NCBI GenBank assembly: GCA_030770535.1 | Contig: JASVEC010000004.1 | Span: 1,612,001-1,676,000, forward strand | Origin: Batkoa obscura | Taxonomy: Eukaryota; Entomophthoromycota; Entomophthoromycetes; Entomophthorales; Batkoaceae | Length of the DNA stretch: 64,000 bases | Reading direction: 5' to 3' | Shown here: positions 45,036-56,708 of the stretch, piece after piece | Position numbering within the stretch: position 1 is the first letter of the stretch | Layout of the letters: each line of letters starts with the position of its first letter | The notes under the pieces: model-generated | What the model was told of the DNA's origin: nothing | What the model saw: only the letters and a program-made list of their open reading frames with translations | Databases searched by the model: none | Position numbers and translations under genes: made by a program

Positions 45036-47090
45036 ATGTATTCTAAATCGCTCTTTACTTTAGTAGCCATTACATTATTTAATGGTTTAAATGTTTTGGC
45101 ACAGTCTAAACCGTTTGGTCCCGTTGACTTAAATAGTATGCCCCGTCCCGGATCTTATGTTGCTACTAAAGAAGGTGATAAAGTAGTATACTCTCTTTCA
45201 ATTTATGATCCGAAAACAGATTCAAGGACCATCAAATATCATGTATTAGATGTTGCTACTGGAAAATCAACTGATATCACCTCACTTACTTCTACTGATT
45301 TTTCACCTCTTTCTTTCATTCAAAAAGACCGTATTGCTTTTTTATCCTCTCGTTCTGGTAAACCAAATATTTGGTCTCTTGATCTAAATGCTGGGTCTTC
45401 TTCTCTTATTCAACATACTAATTTTAATTACACTCAACTTAATGGACCAAAGATTGATGCAGCCAATGGAAAACTTATATTTACAACTGGTGTTTCAGTA
45501 AAAGATATCAAAAAAAGCTTTAGTACTGTTAGATCTTATGAAAGAAGCTATTTCCGCTTTTGGGATCAATGGTATGATTATATTCATCAACATATTCATG
45601 TTGCTGATTTTAGCTTAAATAAAGCTACTAATGAAGCTAAAGATTTATTTATAAATGCCCCTAATTTTGAATCTCCATTAAGACCATTTAATGAATTATC
45701 TGCATATCATCTTTCTTCCGATGGTAAATATGTTGCTTTTATAACTCGTCCTGATACACCATATCAAGCAGTAAAATCTACTACTGAACTTTACCTTGTA
45801 CCAACTAGTGGAAATCCGACCCCAGAATTGATTTCTAAAGGAACTGGAGCTAATTTTGCACCAAAATTTTCACCAGATGGTAGATATTTAGTTTGGGTTT
45901 ATGTTGATAGTGATACAAATCTTTATGGTGATAATTTAATTACTGTTTATGATCTCAAAACTAAGACTAGAAAAGTGATTAATCAAAGTTGGGAAATTTC
46001 TATTACTGAGTTTTTCTTTTCAGATGATAGTAAATCTATATTCCTTAACGTAGCTGATGATGGGTACTATAAACTTTTTGAATTTAATATTGAAACTTCA
46101 AAACCAACTGCAATTACTAAAACTGGTAATTGTAACCTTATAGCTCAAGTTAATAATACACTTTTGATTACTAAACACACTAAAACAAAATCAGCTGAAA
46201 TTTACTCTGTAAAAAGAGATGGTACTGATTTAAAATTACTTACTGACTTTAATGTTAAATATCTTGAACAATTTAGGTTAAATGAATATGAGTCGTTTTA
46301 TTTTGACGGTGCTTTAAATGATAAAGTTCAAGGATTTCTAATTAAACCTTCTAATTTTAATCCAACTAAAAAATATCCTGTTGTAGTCTTTGTACATGGT
46401 GGTCCTGAGCCAAGTTCCTTTGATGATTGGAGTTACGCTTGGAATCCTCAAATTTTAGCTTCTTCTGGTTATGCTATCATTGGTATCAACTTTCATGGAA
46501 GTATAGGCTTTGGTAATAAATTTACTAAATCTGTTAATGGAAACTGGGGGGATCTTCCTTTAGAAGATCATATAAAAGGCTTAGATTATGCACTTGATAA
46601 ATATAAGTTCTTAGATGGTGGTAAAATGGCTGCTTGGGGTGGTTCTTATGGTGGTTATTTAGTAAACTACTTTAATGGCAAAACTAATCGCTTTAAGGCC
46701 CTTATTTCTCATTCTGGTCCTTTTGATCTCACTAGTATCTATCATAATACTGATTTCCTTCATTTCACTACTGTTGAATATGGTGGTGATATGTGGGATC
46801 CAAAAGTCTTTGCATCAGCTAAAAGACAATCTCCCTCCAATTATATTCAAAATTGGAAGACTCCTATGTTACTTAGTGTTGGTGATAGAGATTATCGTGT
46901 ACCAAATACTGAAACTTATTCTACCTTTTCTGCTCTTTTACGTAGAAAAGTTCCAGCTCGTCTTTTAAATTTCCCAGATGAAAACCACTGGCTTCTGAAA
47001 CCTGCTAATAATCTTAGATGGCAATTAGAAGCTGTTGACTGGACTGCTAAATGGCTTAACATGACCAATCCATTTGAACATGACTTTTAA
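45036..47090 (+). CDS. Secreted dipeptidyl-peptidase V, right copy
   Basis: Predicted protein identical to the left copy: signal peptide from MYSKSLFTLVAITLFNGLNV, beta-propeller, then the hydrolase domain with GGSYGGY, GDRDYRVP and DENHW. The upstream Met at 45003 is in frame but would spoil the signal peptide. Its upstream DNA is also the same as the left copy for 1.6 kb, so both copies should be under the same control. They are transcribed outward from the palindrome centre. Immediately past its stop the match to the left locus ends (about 47117), so the two copies have different downstream DNA after about 25 bp of 3' flank and possibly different terminators. Confidence 0.95.
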   Translation: MYSKSLFTLVAITLFNGLNVLAQSKPFGPVDLNSMPRPGSYVATKEGDKVVYSLSIYDPKTDSRTIKYHVLDVATGKSTDITSLTSTDFSPLSFIQKDRIAFLSSRSGKPNIWSLDLNAGSSSLIQHTNFNYTQLNGPKIDAANGKLIFTTGVSVKDIKKSFSTVRSYERSYFRFWDQWYDYIHQHIHVADFSLNKATNEAKDLFINAPNFESPLRPFNELSAYHLSSDGKYVAFITRPDTPYQAVKSTTELYLVPTSGNPTPELISKGTGANFAPKFSPDGRYLVWVYVDSDTNLYGDNLITVYDLKTKTRKVINQSWEISITEFFFSDDSKSIFLNVADDGYYKLFEFNIETSKPTAITKTGNCNLIAQVNNTLLITKHTKTKSAEIYSVKRDGTDLKLLTDFNVKYLEQFRLNEYESFYFDGALNDKVQGFLIKPSNFNPTKKYPVVVFVHGGPEPSSFDDWSYAWNPQILASSGYAIIGINFHGSIGFGNKFTKSVNGNWGDLPLEDHIKGLDYALDKYKFLDGGKMAAWGGSYGGYLVNYFNGKTNRFKALISHSGPFDLTSIYHNTDFLHFTTVEYGGDMWDPKVFASAKRQSPSNYIQNWKTPMLLSVGDRDYRVPNTETYSTFSALLRRKVPARLLNFPDENHWLLKPANNLRWQLEAVDWTAKWLNMTNPFEHDF

Positions 47091-47117
47091 TTACTTTGGA
47101 TTATAGAATAAACTATT

Positions 47118-47980
47118 AATTATAGGAAATCAATTTATTGTTTTTTTTTTAAATTTTTATTTTATTCCATGCTTTACAAATATATCAAGTATCGCAACCT
47201 TTAAATGTCAAATGTAAATAAATTCAATTTGATAAGTATTTTAAATTTCACTTTAGTATATAGGGGTGTTTTTTTGGCTTCATTATTTTTTCCACTCAAA
47301 TAGCACTTAAAAAATGGAAGAAATAATGAAACCAAAAAAAACATCCTCATATGTTAACTATTGATTAAAGTTAATTAAAAACATGTATACTTGTTTATGC
47401 TACATTTAAATATAAGTTGATCTATACTTAGCGTTGGTATAATATTTAATTAGTTATTTGTTTTTGTTTTTAAGTATATAGCGATACGTTTAGATAAGCT
47501 GTTTTCAACAGTAATTGTAAATTTAAGATTTAAATAGGTTATAATAACATTATTATAATATAATAAAATAAAAAAGTATCTTTAAATTATTTAAGTTAAA
47601 ATGCTGAATTTTTAAAAATTATGTGTTTGTAAGAAACTTTGCAACATCATGCTCTAAAGTAGCTTTCGTTTTTCAGCATAAAAAAATTAATTGAAGTGAG
47701 CACTTTACTAAAGGTATTTTCATATTAGACTATCCTCAATTAATATAACAAAATATTTAAAAAAATTAATTTTTAACTTTTTTAAACTATCAACTCTTGA
47801 TCCAGAGGGGTTGTGTTAATGAAACTAAGAACAAATAGAGCTGCATTTATACTAAATTTATGCCAAACTTTGGAGAAATTAAATAAAGTGAGCTAAAAAT
47901 TTAAAATCCATTTTTATTCTTATTTTTATTTTTATTTTTGTTTATTCGTTCCATTTTAATTACTAACTAATATATTTAAC
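47118..47980. other. Intergenic with one rearranged MITE
   Basis: About 860 bp between the right DPP V gene and the UPF0658 gene. It holds the symmetrical MITE-A copy at 47258-47352. The rest is AT-rich without recognisable features. Confidence 0.5.
47258..47352. mobile_element. MITE-A copy 11, symmetrical (two left halves)
   Basis: 95 bp in which both ends carry the GGTTTCAT-type half: GGGGTGTTTTTTTGGCTTCA at the left and ATGAAACCAAAAAAAACATC at the right. The GTTAGTAAAATTCTTAAACA half normally found at one end is absent. The element is therefore a near-perfect fold-back. Confidence 0.78.
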
Positions 47981-49323
47981 ATGTTATTCAAAAAAAAAAC
48001 TCCCAATAAATCAACAACAGACCCATCAACTCGAAACTTGAAGTATAGATTGGTAAGTAGTTTAATAAATAATTAGTAATTAGATAGCAATCTTTAGTTT
48101 CTGTAACTTTCCTTCAGCTTGTTTTAATACAACTATATTAGGTGCCAAGGTTCTTTTGGGCACGATTGATGCTATATTTATGTTTATTACAAACCATATG
48201 TATGATATGTTTAGTGATATATTTAGAAATTACACCTTCATCTGAGTTAACGTATAGGTTGATATTTTTAGTAGCTCAAGTATTTTCATTAATTATATGT
48301 TGGGATGCGGTAAATAAACTAGTTCATTTGATAGTAAATTAAATCTTATTAATCAATTAAAGGTTACTCATAAAAACGTGATTCAAGCAATATCATTTAT
48401 TATTTTTAATGGGTTTTGCTTATTTTTTGTAGTGATTCAACATCAACATATTATGCCACCAGATAGTGGAAAAGATGTATTATTAGCTATTATTATTGCG
48501 GAAGCATGTTGTACAATATCCTATATCGCTTTAACTTGGGAAATTTATCGAGAATATGGATGGAAAATTTATAAGAAACTTGGAGCAGATGAAGCAATTC
48601 ATAGTAAGTTTTGAAATGGCTTATTTTATACAGTTAATTGACTCAAATTCTTAGAAATGTATAAGCATTATCAAATTTTAATTGTATTAATGGAAATGGA
48701 ACTTTTTTTATCTCTTGCTGTGGCAGTACAACTTGGTACCAATGATCACTTTGTTAATAATGAGATTTATATTCAGCTTGCTTTTGTTATACCAATTAGT
48801 GTCATCATCTTAGGGATTGCTTTTTACGCAGTAAGAAAAAAAATGTAACATTATTAATTATCTTACTAATTTATTTGTAGTTAACGAAGGAGAATAAAGT
48901 GATAATGCTCTTAATAATCATCATTCACTTTTTAACTTTGGCATATTTCATATACCGTATTTACAGAGTTACCAGTGTATTTAGCATTCAGACAAGTGAA
49001 AATCCTTATCTCTATACAAGATACTATCTTACGTTTTCACGTAATATTTTATTACTATTATATTATCAATTATTAATATTATTTTAGTATCAGTAACAAT
49101 TGTTATAAATATTTTAACTTTGATTTATTTAATCAAATGTTACCTCGACTTTGGTAAAGGACTCTCAGAACAAAGTGAGTTATTTTAATATATAATATTT
49201 ACTCATTCTTATATATTTTTAGTTTTAAGGCATCGGTTAAAAAGTCGGTCTTTAGAAAATGGGGTAGATCAAGAATTAGAGGATGGGGATGTGTTAAGTA
49301 TACCAAGGTTTCAATTAGACTAG
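47981..49323 (+). CDS. UPF0658-like multi-pass Golgi membrane protein
   Basis: About seven exons, roughly 330 residues with several hydrophobic helices. Exon 1 is cytosolic (MLFKKKTPNKSTTDPSTRNL). Membrane segments include WARLMLYLCLLQTICMICLV, VIQAISFIIFNGFCLFFVVI and IQLAFVIPISVIILGIAFYA, followed by IMLLIIIIHFLTLAYFIYRI. Near the end is LDFGKGL, a motif shared with UPF0658 Golgi proteins of fungi, and an acidic tail closing LSIPRFQLD. Molecular function of the family is not known. Introns are 50-75 nt; in the first, a TATATTAG acceptor is chosen because it joins YRL to VPRFFWARL in frame. Confidence 0.68.
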
Positions 49324-49565
49324 AGAAAAGGGATTGTTTTACTTTTAATTTATTAAAACTAAGTGTTTTTTATTAATTTGACTGATATTTAAAAAAAATA
49401 AAGCCATCTAATTTATTAATAATAATTTATTAATAATGATTTATCAAAGCATTTTAATTTGCTTAATAAGCGCCAAATAGTTTATCTTATCTTAATATTT
49501 AGCAATATTTCAACTAATAACTTAAATTACATACAGTGATGGCTAATTTATTTTTTATACCCAGT

Positions 49566-51942
49566 TCATTCCTTGTCGTCTTTTATTGCATATAACTGAG
49601 AGGACTTATTTAAAATATGTTCAAAGCCTGTATACCACTAAATATTAGTAAGTTGATTATTATGTGATTAATATAGTATAGTAATAATAGTTACTTGCTC
49701 AATAAATCCTTGTGATTTTAATTTTTCGTAAATTTTTTTAAATTGAACATCAAAATCGCTATCTTCATTTATATATTCTCCAACTAACTCTCGTATTTCA
49801 CGCAATATATTAAATTTAAAATGAAATAGCTTATGATATGTTACTACTCTAATTTTACAAAATTTTCCTACATTGTATTGCATCCCTGTTTGTTTATTTG
49901 AAATTGGAATCTAACTATTAATCGATTTCATTATAATATTAATTAAAAAACTTACTTTTTGTAAATATTTTGGATCATAAAGTGGGCCACTAAGATTTAG
50001 TTCAAACGTTGATTTACGTCCCTTTTTTTCACATGCTTCACACCCATCAAGTACAGTATAAAGTTGTGATACTTTTAAGATGGGAAAGCATTCTACCCAA
50101 CTCTAATCAATATTATAAAATTAATTAGCAAAACCAATCAAAATTACTTTAAAATCAGGTTGCCATGCTGCACTTTGAACAAGGCTTGATCTATAATCGT
50201 CCAGTTTATTAGCAATTGCTTTATACCCTCTAAAGCTACCATCATCTTAAAAAATATTTAATACTTATAAATTATTTTCCTTGTTTTTATTTACCTTCAT
50301 GATATAAACCTTCAATGTATTCTAAATCAATACAATTTTTAATTAAAACCTGACAAAATAAATCAAAGCTATCTTTTAAACTCATTGTTTTCATAAATTC
50401 AGCTATAAATTATCAGCTATTATTAACAATAAATAAAATAAAATTACTAGGTATCTGAGCTAATGTAGCTGCTTCTTCATCATCAGTAATAACATCAACA
50501 ACAAAATTATCTTCATTTGTTTCGCTTTCAATAGATTCCTCTTCGCTTTGTAAAGAAACAGTACTATCATTTTCGTTTTGATTACCTTTTTTCATTGTTA
50601 TAACTATAATTGAAATAAAATAATTACTCTTTACTCTTTCTTCTTTTCATAGCTTCTTGAAACCTATTAATATGTTGACTATTCCTTGAGCGTAACCTGC
50701 TATCATAAACCTCTTTTATACATTTAGTTGAACAAATTAATGAAAAAATATGAAAAAATTATTACTGTTTTTTTTTAAATCTTCTAAATCGTCTTCTAAT
50801 TCTATTGCAGTTAAGTTTCAATTATATTTATACTTATTAATATTATTGTCTTCACCTTTCTCAGAATTTTCGGAATAATTGTCACTACCATTTCCGTCTT
50901 CATCCTTATCAGCATTTTCCTCATCTATAATTATAAATTTAATTATAATCGACAACGAGCTAAAATATACATACCATCTTGTGGAGAAATTGTTTCATTT
51001 AAGTTATTTGATGACTCGATTTGATCCGCTTCCTCTTCATCCGAAGAATCGATGACTTTAACAATTAGTTTTTAGATCTTATCAAAGTTAGTTACTTACG
51101 AATAGTTCTTCTCCTCTTAGTTATTGGCTTTACTATACTTTGTTGTGAGGAGTTCATTGTATCAATGCTCGAATTTTGTCGATTAATTATTTCTAATTAA
51201 AAGTTAGTGTCCTTATTGATCAATTGTTAATTAATTTTTTACCTTTAGAGATGTTAAATTCGGCTGAATTCCCATGATTTGACTCTATGTCGGGCTCATT
51301 ATTAGTAGTAGAATCAGGACCGCTTTCTTTCTTAATTGATTCAAAATTGAAATGTTTTTTGCTAACAATATCCTCATCGTTTTCATCATTGTTTGTATTA
51401 ATATCGGACGCTTCAATTTTTATGGCTTCATTAACACTTCCTTTAATGTTTGGCTTAAGATTAAAAAATTTACTAAAAAAGGTTTCTTTATATTCTTTTC
51501 TAATTTTTTTAGATGACGAATCGTCTTCGCTGTTTTCTTTTTTGCTATTACTAGGTGTTAATTCGCCTTTATTATTCATTTCTTTTTGGTCTACAGTTAG
51601 CATCAGTTATATTATTAAAATAATATCCTTTACCTTTTAGCTGGGTTTTTATATTATCATCAGTACTTGATTTATCCCCTTTAATGACATTAATATTAAA
51701 CTCGATAATATTTTATCAATGTTACCATTAGTGTCCTTAGGAGATCTATTAAAATGAATAAATTTATATATATTTATCAAGTAATTTTTAAGTACCTCTT
51801 TGCTGGTATTACAACTTTTAACTTCTTTGTTGGACTATTATAAATTTAAATTAGTGTTAAATTGTTATCTATTATCGATTTACATCTTAATTAATTCATA
51901 CACATAGTTTTTATCGTTCTCTTTTTCATTTACTTTCTTCAT
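49566..51942 (-). CDS. DUF4211-domain nuclear protein
   Basis: About twelve exons on the minus strand with many short introns. The N-terminal two-thirds is disordered and acidic (for example KKENSEDDSSSKKIRKEY, VIDSSDEEEADQIESS). DSRLRSRNSQHINRFQEAM, then DNFVVDVITDDEEAATLAQI, start the domain. The DUF4211 core follows: FMKTMSLKDSFDLFCQVLIK, SWVECFPILKVSQLYTVLDG with C-x2-C in GCEACEKKGR, FELNLSGPLYDPKYLQ, and a last exon beginning WYTGFEHILNKSSQLYAIKD. The CxxC plus LSGxxYD pattern identifies the family, found in fungi and some animals; function is not known, and nuclear location is inferred from composition. Exon borders in the N-terminal part are uncertain. Confidence 0.72.
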
Positions 51943-52313
51943 TGTTAACTAGTTACAAAAAGTAATAATTAAAGATTTTGCTTTTTTTCATTTTATCTTT
52001 AAAAAATCCCTGATTTTTGCTTATGACAAAGTGATTTTCAAGTAATGACTTAGGCTTTAACAAAGAAAAACTTATCATCCATCAAAAGATAAATAAAATT
52101 GAATTCTTTAATTATCAATTATAACTCAATGATTGTTTGCTGAAAGTAAACATACAAAATTTTAATCTTAGCAATAAAAAAAGCTACAAAGCAACTTTTA
52201 ATATTTATTATCGAGCATATCACAAAAACAAGCCACTTAAGTCACCTTCCGAAATTCTACTGATTTCTTGAAACTTCCCAAAATACCTTATAAATAGATC
52301 AAACATGGATGAT
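51943..52313. other. Intergenic, nothing identified
   Basis: AT-rich 371 bp between the DUF4211 gene start and the stop of the Duo1-like gene, both on the minus strand. No repeat seen. Confidence 0.5.
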
Positions 52314-53026
52314 TTAGCGGAAGTGTTTAGCTTTGGGACTAAATAAGTTAAAATTTGGAGGATGCATGCCATGTTTAATACTTTGACGATGTAGTGTATT
52401 ACCCTTTAAAGTACCCCTATCCACTCTTCTCGCCAATGTTTCTGGTTTATCAGTAGTAGGTATGACTACATCTTCTTTATAATTAGTTAAAAAGGATTGA
52501 GCTTCTTCAAAAAATTCAGGGTCAAATACTCGACTTGTTGTCTTTTTCTTTTTTTCTAACCTTTCAGCTTCTTTTTGATCCTATATATATTTAAATTAAA
52601 ATTTAAAATAAATAAATATCACCTTACTTCTAAACCACCATTCCAGTTATTGTCTCTTAAAAGACCTTGATAATTAATAGCTGTATCTAAGATGCAAGAC
52701 CACATTTCTAACATGGTATCACTTTGAGTAACATTAGTTTGAAGTTCTCGAATCGAAGTTTGCATCTTTTCAAGCTCCATGTCCATTTGAATAGCAAACT
52801 GATTTAAGCTTTTAACTTGTGTTAACTCTTTTTCTAAAAACTCAATTTCTTCATCCACTTTTTTAATCACATCTGGCACATTTAACCCTATAAACTCTTC
52901 CAATTTTTCACTGGTACTATACCGCTCAATATCTAATAACTGTCCAATTCGACTATCTTGCTTATTGGCTTCTGAAAAATTTCTTTCGGCATTGATCCTT
53001 TTGGTATAACTTTCATAAAAACTCAT
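52314..53026 (-). CDS. Coiled-coil protein resembling DASH complex subunit Duo1
   Basis: Two exons with the intron near 52579-52623, about 220 residues. Exon 1 is helical: VDEEIEFLEKELTQVKSLNQ, then SIRELQTNVTQSDTMLEMWS and CILDTAINYQGLLRDNNWNG. The spacing of TMLEMWxxIL and YQxLLRDxxWxG fits the Duo1 pattern (LLDxWIxILSQTEHTQxLLxxPxWxG). A Lys/Glu-rich link and a basic C-terminus (LARRVDRGTLKGN) follow. Duo1 belongs to the ten-subunit DASH/Dam1 ring that couples kinetochores to microtubules in fungi. The match is from memory of the pattern, so a generic coiled-coil protein is the alternative. Confidence 0.5.
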
Positions 53027-53792
53027 CTTTCTAGAGACTTCTTGAATGTAATTAAATTTAAAAAATATAATTCAGTTGAACTGAAATTGAAGTGTTATTT
53101 TTGCATTTAATTTAGGTTGAAAATTTGCAATACTTGATATTTTTTATTTTTAAACTAAAAATTGGGTACAATGTTAACAATTTACTAATTAAAACAGCAA
53201 TGTCTTCTAGTATATAGCACTAAATTTCTATAGCAATAAAGCTTAAGGAACTTTTTTCCTCTATAAAATATCTTAGACCTAGTAAATGAGCCCTCTGGGT
53301 GGGGCTACAATGAGTTAAAGATCTTTAATGGCATAAATGGTGTCTTTGTATGGCGTTTATGAACAATGTATAAATGGTTTACCATACTTGAAGATTTCAG
53401 CAGTTTAAAGAAGATTGACTAGTTATCAAATTAAACTTTTAGGAGCTATTTGTATTGAGAGACTTATTGGGATTAAGGCGCAAAGTTAAAGTAAGAACTT
53501 GTCACAATTTTTTTGTAAAAAAACTGAGGATTAAGTTTGCATTTTTTTTGTTTTGAATTTATAATTTAGTTGTAGAGAAATTAGTAAAAGTAAGAAGCCG
53601 CCCAATTATAAAAGTGACTTTGAACTTTATGCTAATAATATTGTAAGTAAAATTCATATGAATGAGTTTTAAGCTTGATTGAAATATTATTTTTTTTTCA
53701 TTTTGATTTAGGTTGGAATTTAAAATTTTAACTCTCAGGCTTCAAAAAAGTGGAAATGCTAAATTTTTAAAAATCAATTTCACATCAAAAAC
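53027..53792. other. Intergenic, nothing identified
   Basis: About 770 bp between divergent genes, AT-rich, presumably two promoters. No repeat copy or RNA gene seen. Confidence 0.5.
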
Positions 53793-54395
53793 ATGTCTAA
53801 AACAAAATTCAAAAAAACACAAATACCTCAAACTGATAAAAAAAAACAGTGTACTTGTTGTCAACAAGGGTTTGAACTAACTTTAACAGAACGATTATCT
53901 AGTCCTATATCTACAATTAAAATTCATACCGATGGATCTTATTATGTAAGAGAAAAACAAAGTATTGGTTGTGGTATTGGGGTATACTTTGGTAAAAATA
54001 GTAAATTGAATGTAGCTGCTCCAATGCATTTTATTACTAATGTAGGACCTAGAAGTATTACTAGGGCCGAATTATCAGCCAGTTTATTGGCGTTGAGAAT
54101 CATGAATGGGTTCCCTCAGAAAATTGAAATAATCACGGATTCGGAATATATAATCAAAAGTATACCAAAGTTAAATAATTGGTTGATTAGACAGTGGAGA
54201 AATAGCAATGGAAAAAAAATCGTTAATTGGGATTTATTTGAACTGATTTATTTATGCTTGTTAAAGTTAGATGTACAATTTACTCATGTGAATGCTCATA
54301 AAAAGAATACTGATAACGATATGGCCGATTATTTAGCCAAGTTAGGGGCCAATGAAGATATTGGGTTTGAGTATTTAAAACCAGTTAGCTTTTAA
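53793..54395 (+). CDS. Ribonuclease H1-type protein
   Basis: Intronless, 200 residues. It degrades the RNA strand of RNA-DNA hybrids. The N-terminus is basic with a Cys-rich QCTCCQQGF that may bind metal. The RNase H fold starts STIKIHTDGSYYVREKQSIG. Catalytic acidic residues are D in HTDGS, E in RAELSASLLALRI, D in IITDSEYIIKSI and D in NDMADYLAKLG. The His in HVNAHKK matches the loop His of RNase H1. GIGVYFG is typical of the cellular enzyme. No hybrid-binding domain is seen at the N-terminus. No reverse transcriptase is nearby, so a host gene is more likely than a retroelement remnant. Confidence 0.86.
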   Translation: MSKTKFKKTQIPQTDKKKQCTCCQQGFELTLTERLSSPISTIKIHTDGSYYVREKQSIGCGIGVYFGKNSKLNVAAPMHFITNVGPRSITRAELSASLLALRIMNGFPQKIEIITDSEYIIKSIPKLNNWLIRQWRNSNGKKIVNWDLFELIYLCLLKLDVQFTHVNAHKKNTDNDMADYLAKLGANEDIGFEYLKPVSF

Positions 54396-54528
54396 CAATT
54401 GTTTATTATAAAAAAATAGAATAAAGCTTGATTTAATTTTAGTAAAAATGAATAGTAACTTTAATTTAAATAATAATAATAAAAATGATAAAATAAAGAA
54501 GACTACAACTGGTTCAACTTGGTTATAC

Positions 54529-55326
54529 TTATTTCTGGAGAAGGTATATCTTGTAATATTTTATACTACTAATTAGTTAATATCCTTACTAATTATGTTA
54601 TTATTAACTTACTGGACTAATAACAATATTTTCATTCGAGTTACTTTGTTCTAAATTAGAATCAACTAATTTTAACTATAAATAAATAAATCAATTATTC
54701 CATTTATATATTTATAATAATACTAAACTACATTATTATTAGTTTCTTGATCCTAAATAAAAATAACTCAACCTTTTATTCAATATCATTACTTTAAAAT
54801 ACTTACTTCTTCGCTATTTTCTTCTACTTTATCCTCTCCTTCCTCTTCCTCTTTCTCTTCATCAAAATTAGAAATACTAAACCCTTCATTAGGTAAATTT
54901 AGTTCCAATTTTAAATTATCAAATGTAGGCGTATTATCATCACTCGCTTTATTGATTTTAATCTATAATTTACATAAGTACAATTTAAAATATCAATATC
55001 AACATTTAAACTTTTACCTGTTCATCCACCAAATTAGCTAACCTTTGTAATTCTTCGTCTTTAACTAATTCTACATTCGATTGTACTTCTTCTTCAAATT
55101 GAAAAACACTAACTTCCTCTTCTTCTTCTTCTTGGTTTAAAGTTTTAATTGAATGACTACTATATCGACGATCTACTTTATTCCCCCTACTCACACTATC
55201 CTCTTGTAATAAACGTTCAAACTCTAAGTCATCCATAGCATCAATAGCTTCATAATGTTGATTTCTTACGATTTGATTGTTAAAGGAAGACTCTTTTGGT
55301 CCCATACATGCCATACAATTTCCCAT
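54529..55326 (-). CDS. Acidic protein with acylation-type N-terminus (possible LAMTOR1-like)
   Basis: Several small exons. MGNCMACMGPKESSF at the start has Gly2 for N-myristoylation and Cys4/Cys7 for palmitoylation, predicting membrane anchoring. Then come an acidic coiled stretch (MDDLEFERLLQEDSV, EELQRLANLVDEQ) and downstream exons rich in Glu and Asn. Ragulator subunit LAMTOR1 has this kind of N-terminus and a helical acidic body, and anchors TORC1 control to the vacuole. The similarity is not strong enough to be sure. The 3' end is uncertain: a last exon ending at TAA 54529-54531 fits one splice choice. Confidence 0.45.
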
Positions 55327-55611
55327 TTTATATTGTTCTTTTTAATATTAGTGGTGTTAATGGTAAAATGGAAAAACTGATTGATTTTTTTTAAAAGTCA
55401 CAGTTTTTATGCTTGAATCATCTAACTCCACTATTATTGAAATATTTTGGGTCAAGTTTCTATTTTTAATAGTTTTTATCAAAATGTGTGCTTAATCTCA
55501 TCTCAATTTTCAATTTTACCAATAAAATAGCATCTAATTTTAACTAAATAATAAAAAATCAAGCATCTTAAAGTGTGTTAAGTATAAAAACTTGATTTTA
55601 AAAATAAAGAA

Positions 55612-56043
55612 ATGCAAAGTAAACAAACTTCAATAAAGATATCCAAAATAGACTAATATTTTTTAGATACAACAACGAACTCGGAAGAAACAAATGGTTT
55701 GATAAACAATACTAATAGTATCAATGATCGGTATACTAACAGTAACACGAACAAAAAAATATCTAGTAGCTTTTCGTTAGCAGCCAAAAGTGTAACGGAT
55801 CTCTATCGAGAAGCGCATCAACAACAAAAAATAGCCTATAAAAAAGGATATGAACAATGTTTAAGAGATATGGTGAATTTTGTTAATGAACAATTAAGGT
55901 TACAAAATGAAACTTCTACTCGTGGTTTTGATACCCCTTTTATTGCTTTAAACCAATTAGAATCTTTTACCAGTGAGAGGTTGACTCAGATTTATAATGA
56001 AGCTAATAATAATCAAAACGATGAGGAAGGGTTTATGGAGTGA
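55612..56043 (+). CDS. HAPSTR1/C16orf72-like protein
   Basis: A 7-nt first exon (ATGCAAA) splices over about 49 nt to TTTTTTAG and joins in frame to TTTNSEETNGL. The protein is about 127 residues. The conserved block is SFSLAAKSVTDLYREAHQQQ followed by YKKGYEQCLRDMVNFVNEQL, close to the FxxAAxAVTxLYKES...GYQ..xDVL pattern of C16orf72 (HAPSTR1), a stress-response partner of the HUWE1 ubiquitin ligase in animals. The tail is acidic. Family assignment is by motif only. Confidence 0.55.
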
Positions 56044-56299
56044 ATATGCAGTGATGATGGATACGTCTTTATAAGCTTAGTAAATTGTATTAATTTAAAA
56101 TAAACCATTTTTTGTACCAAGATAAATTAAGGATACTTTTCTAATTGATTTATTTTATTATAGAATATGTAATCAAAAAAAGATTATCAATCAATAACGA
56201 AATTAAAAAAATATCAACTAAGTTATTATTATTTAATTGAATTCTGATTAAAATAAAAAAATGTTAATCTTTTATCTATTTTAAATCGATGTTTATTTT

Positions 56300-56708
56300 T
56301 TAATGATGATGCTGATGGTTGCTTTCTTTTTGTACTCTTTCTAAATAAACGCTAGATATTAAGTTCCAAGCTTCCATATAACGTTCAGTGCATTTATTAA
56401 CACAAGTCTAGAAAAAAAATTGAATTAAAAAAAATTATATATTAAAAGGCTTTTGAAAATCAAAACTTACCTGTTCAGCTGAAGAAAAAGAAGTACCTGG
56501 TACAGGTATACACATTTTAAAACATTTATCGTTAAGTTTCTATATTTTATAATAGAATTTTATAAATATTTTATTTAAAAAAATCATTAAATAAACTTAC
56601 AGTGATCAATTCTTGAACATTAGCCATAGCAAATTCACCCTTTAATTGATCCATAATTTGTTGTTTTTTGTCATTATCGGCACCTTTGTTTCCACCAAAA
56701 AAGCTCAT
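56300..56708 (-). CDS. TIM13: Mitochondrial import chaperone Tim13
   Basis: Three exons, about 95 residues. MSFFGGNKGADNDKKQQIMD starts the protein. The twin CX3C motifs are CFKMC (in LNDKCFKMCIPVPGTSFSS) and CVNKC (in TCVNKCTERYMEAWNLISSV). The C-terminus is RVQKESNHQHHH. Tim13 forms the intermembrane-space chaperone ring with Tim8, oxidised by Mia40, that escorts TIM22 and beta-barrel substrates. The order of motifs and the W in MEAWN match Tim13 rather than Tim8. The longer upstream open frame has no family support, so the start is set at 56708. Confidence 0.93.

Noticed and set aside
53793-54395. RNase H as a retroelement remnant
   Set aside because: No reverse transcriptase, integrase or terminal repeats nearby. 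The protein is complete with a cellular-type GIGVYFG motif, so a host RNase H1 is more likely.
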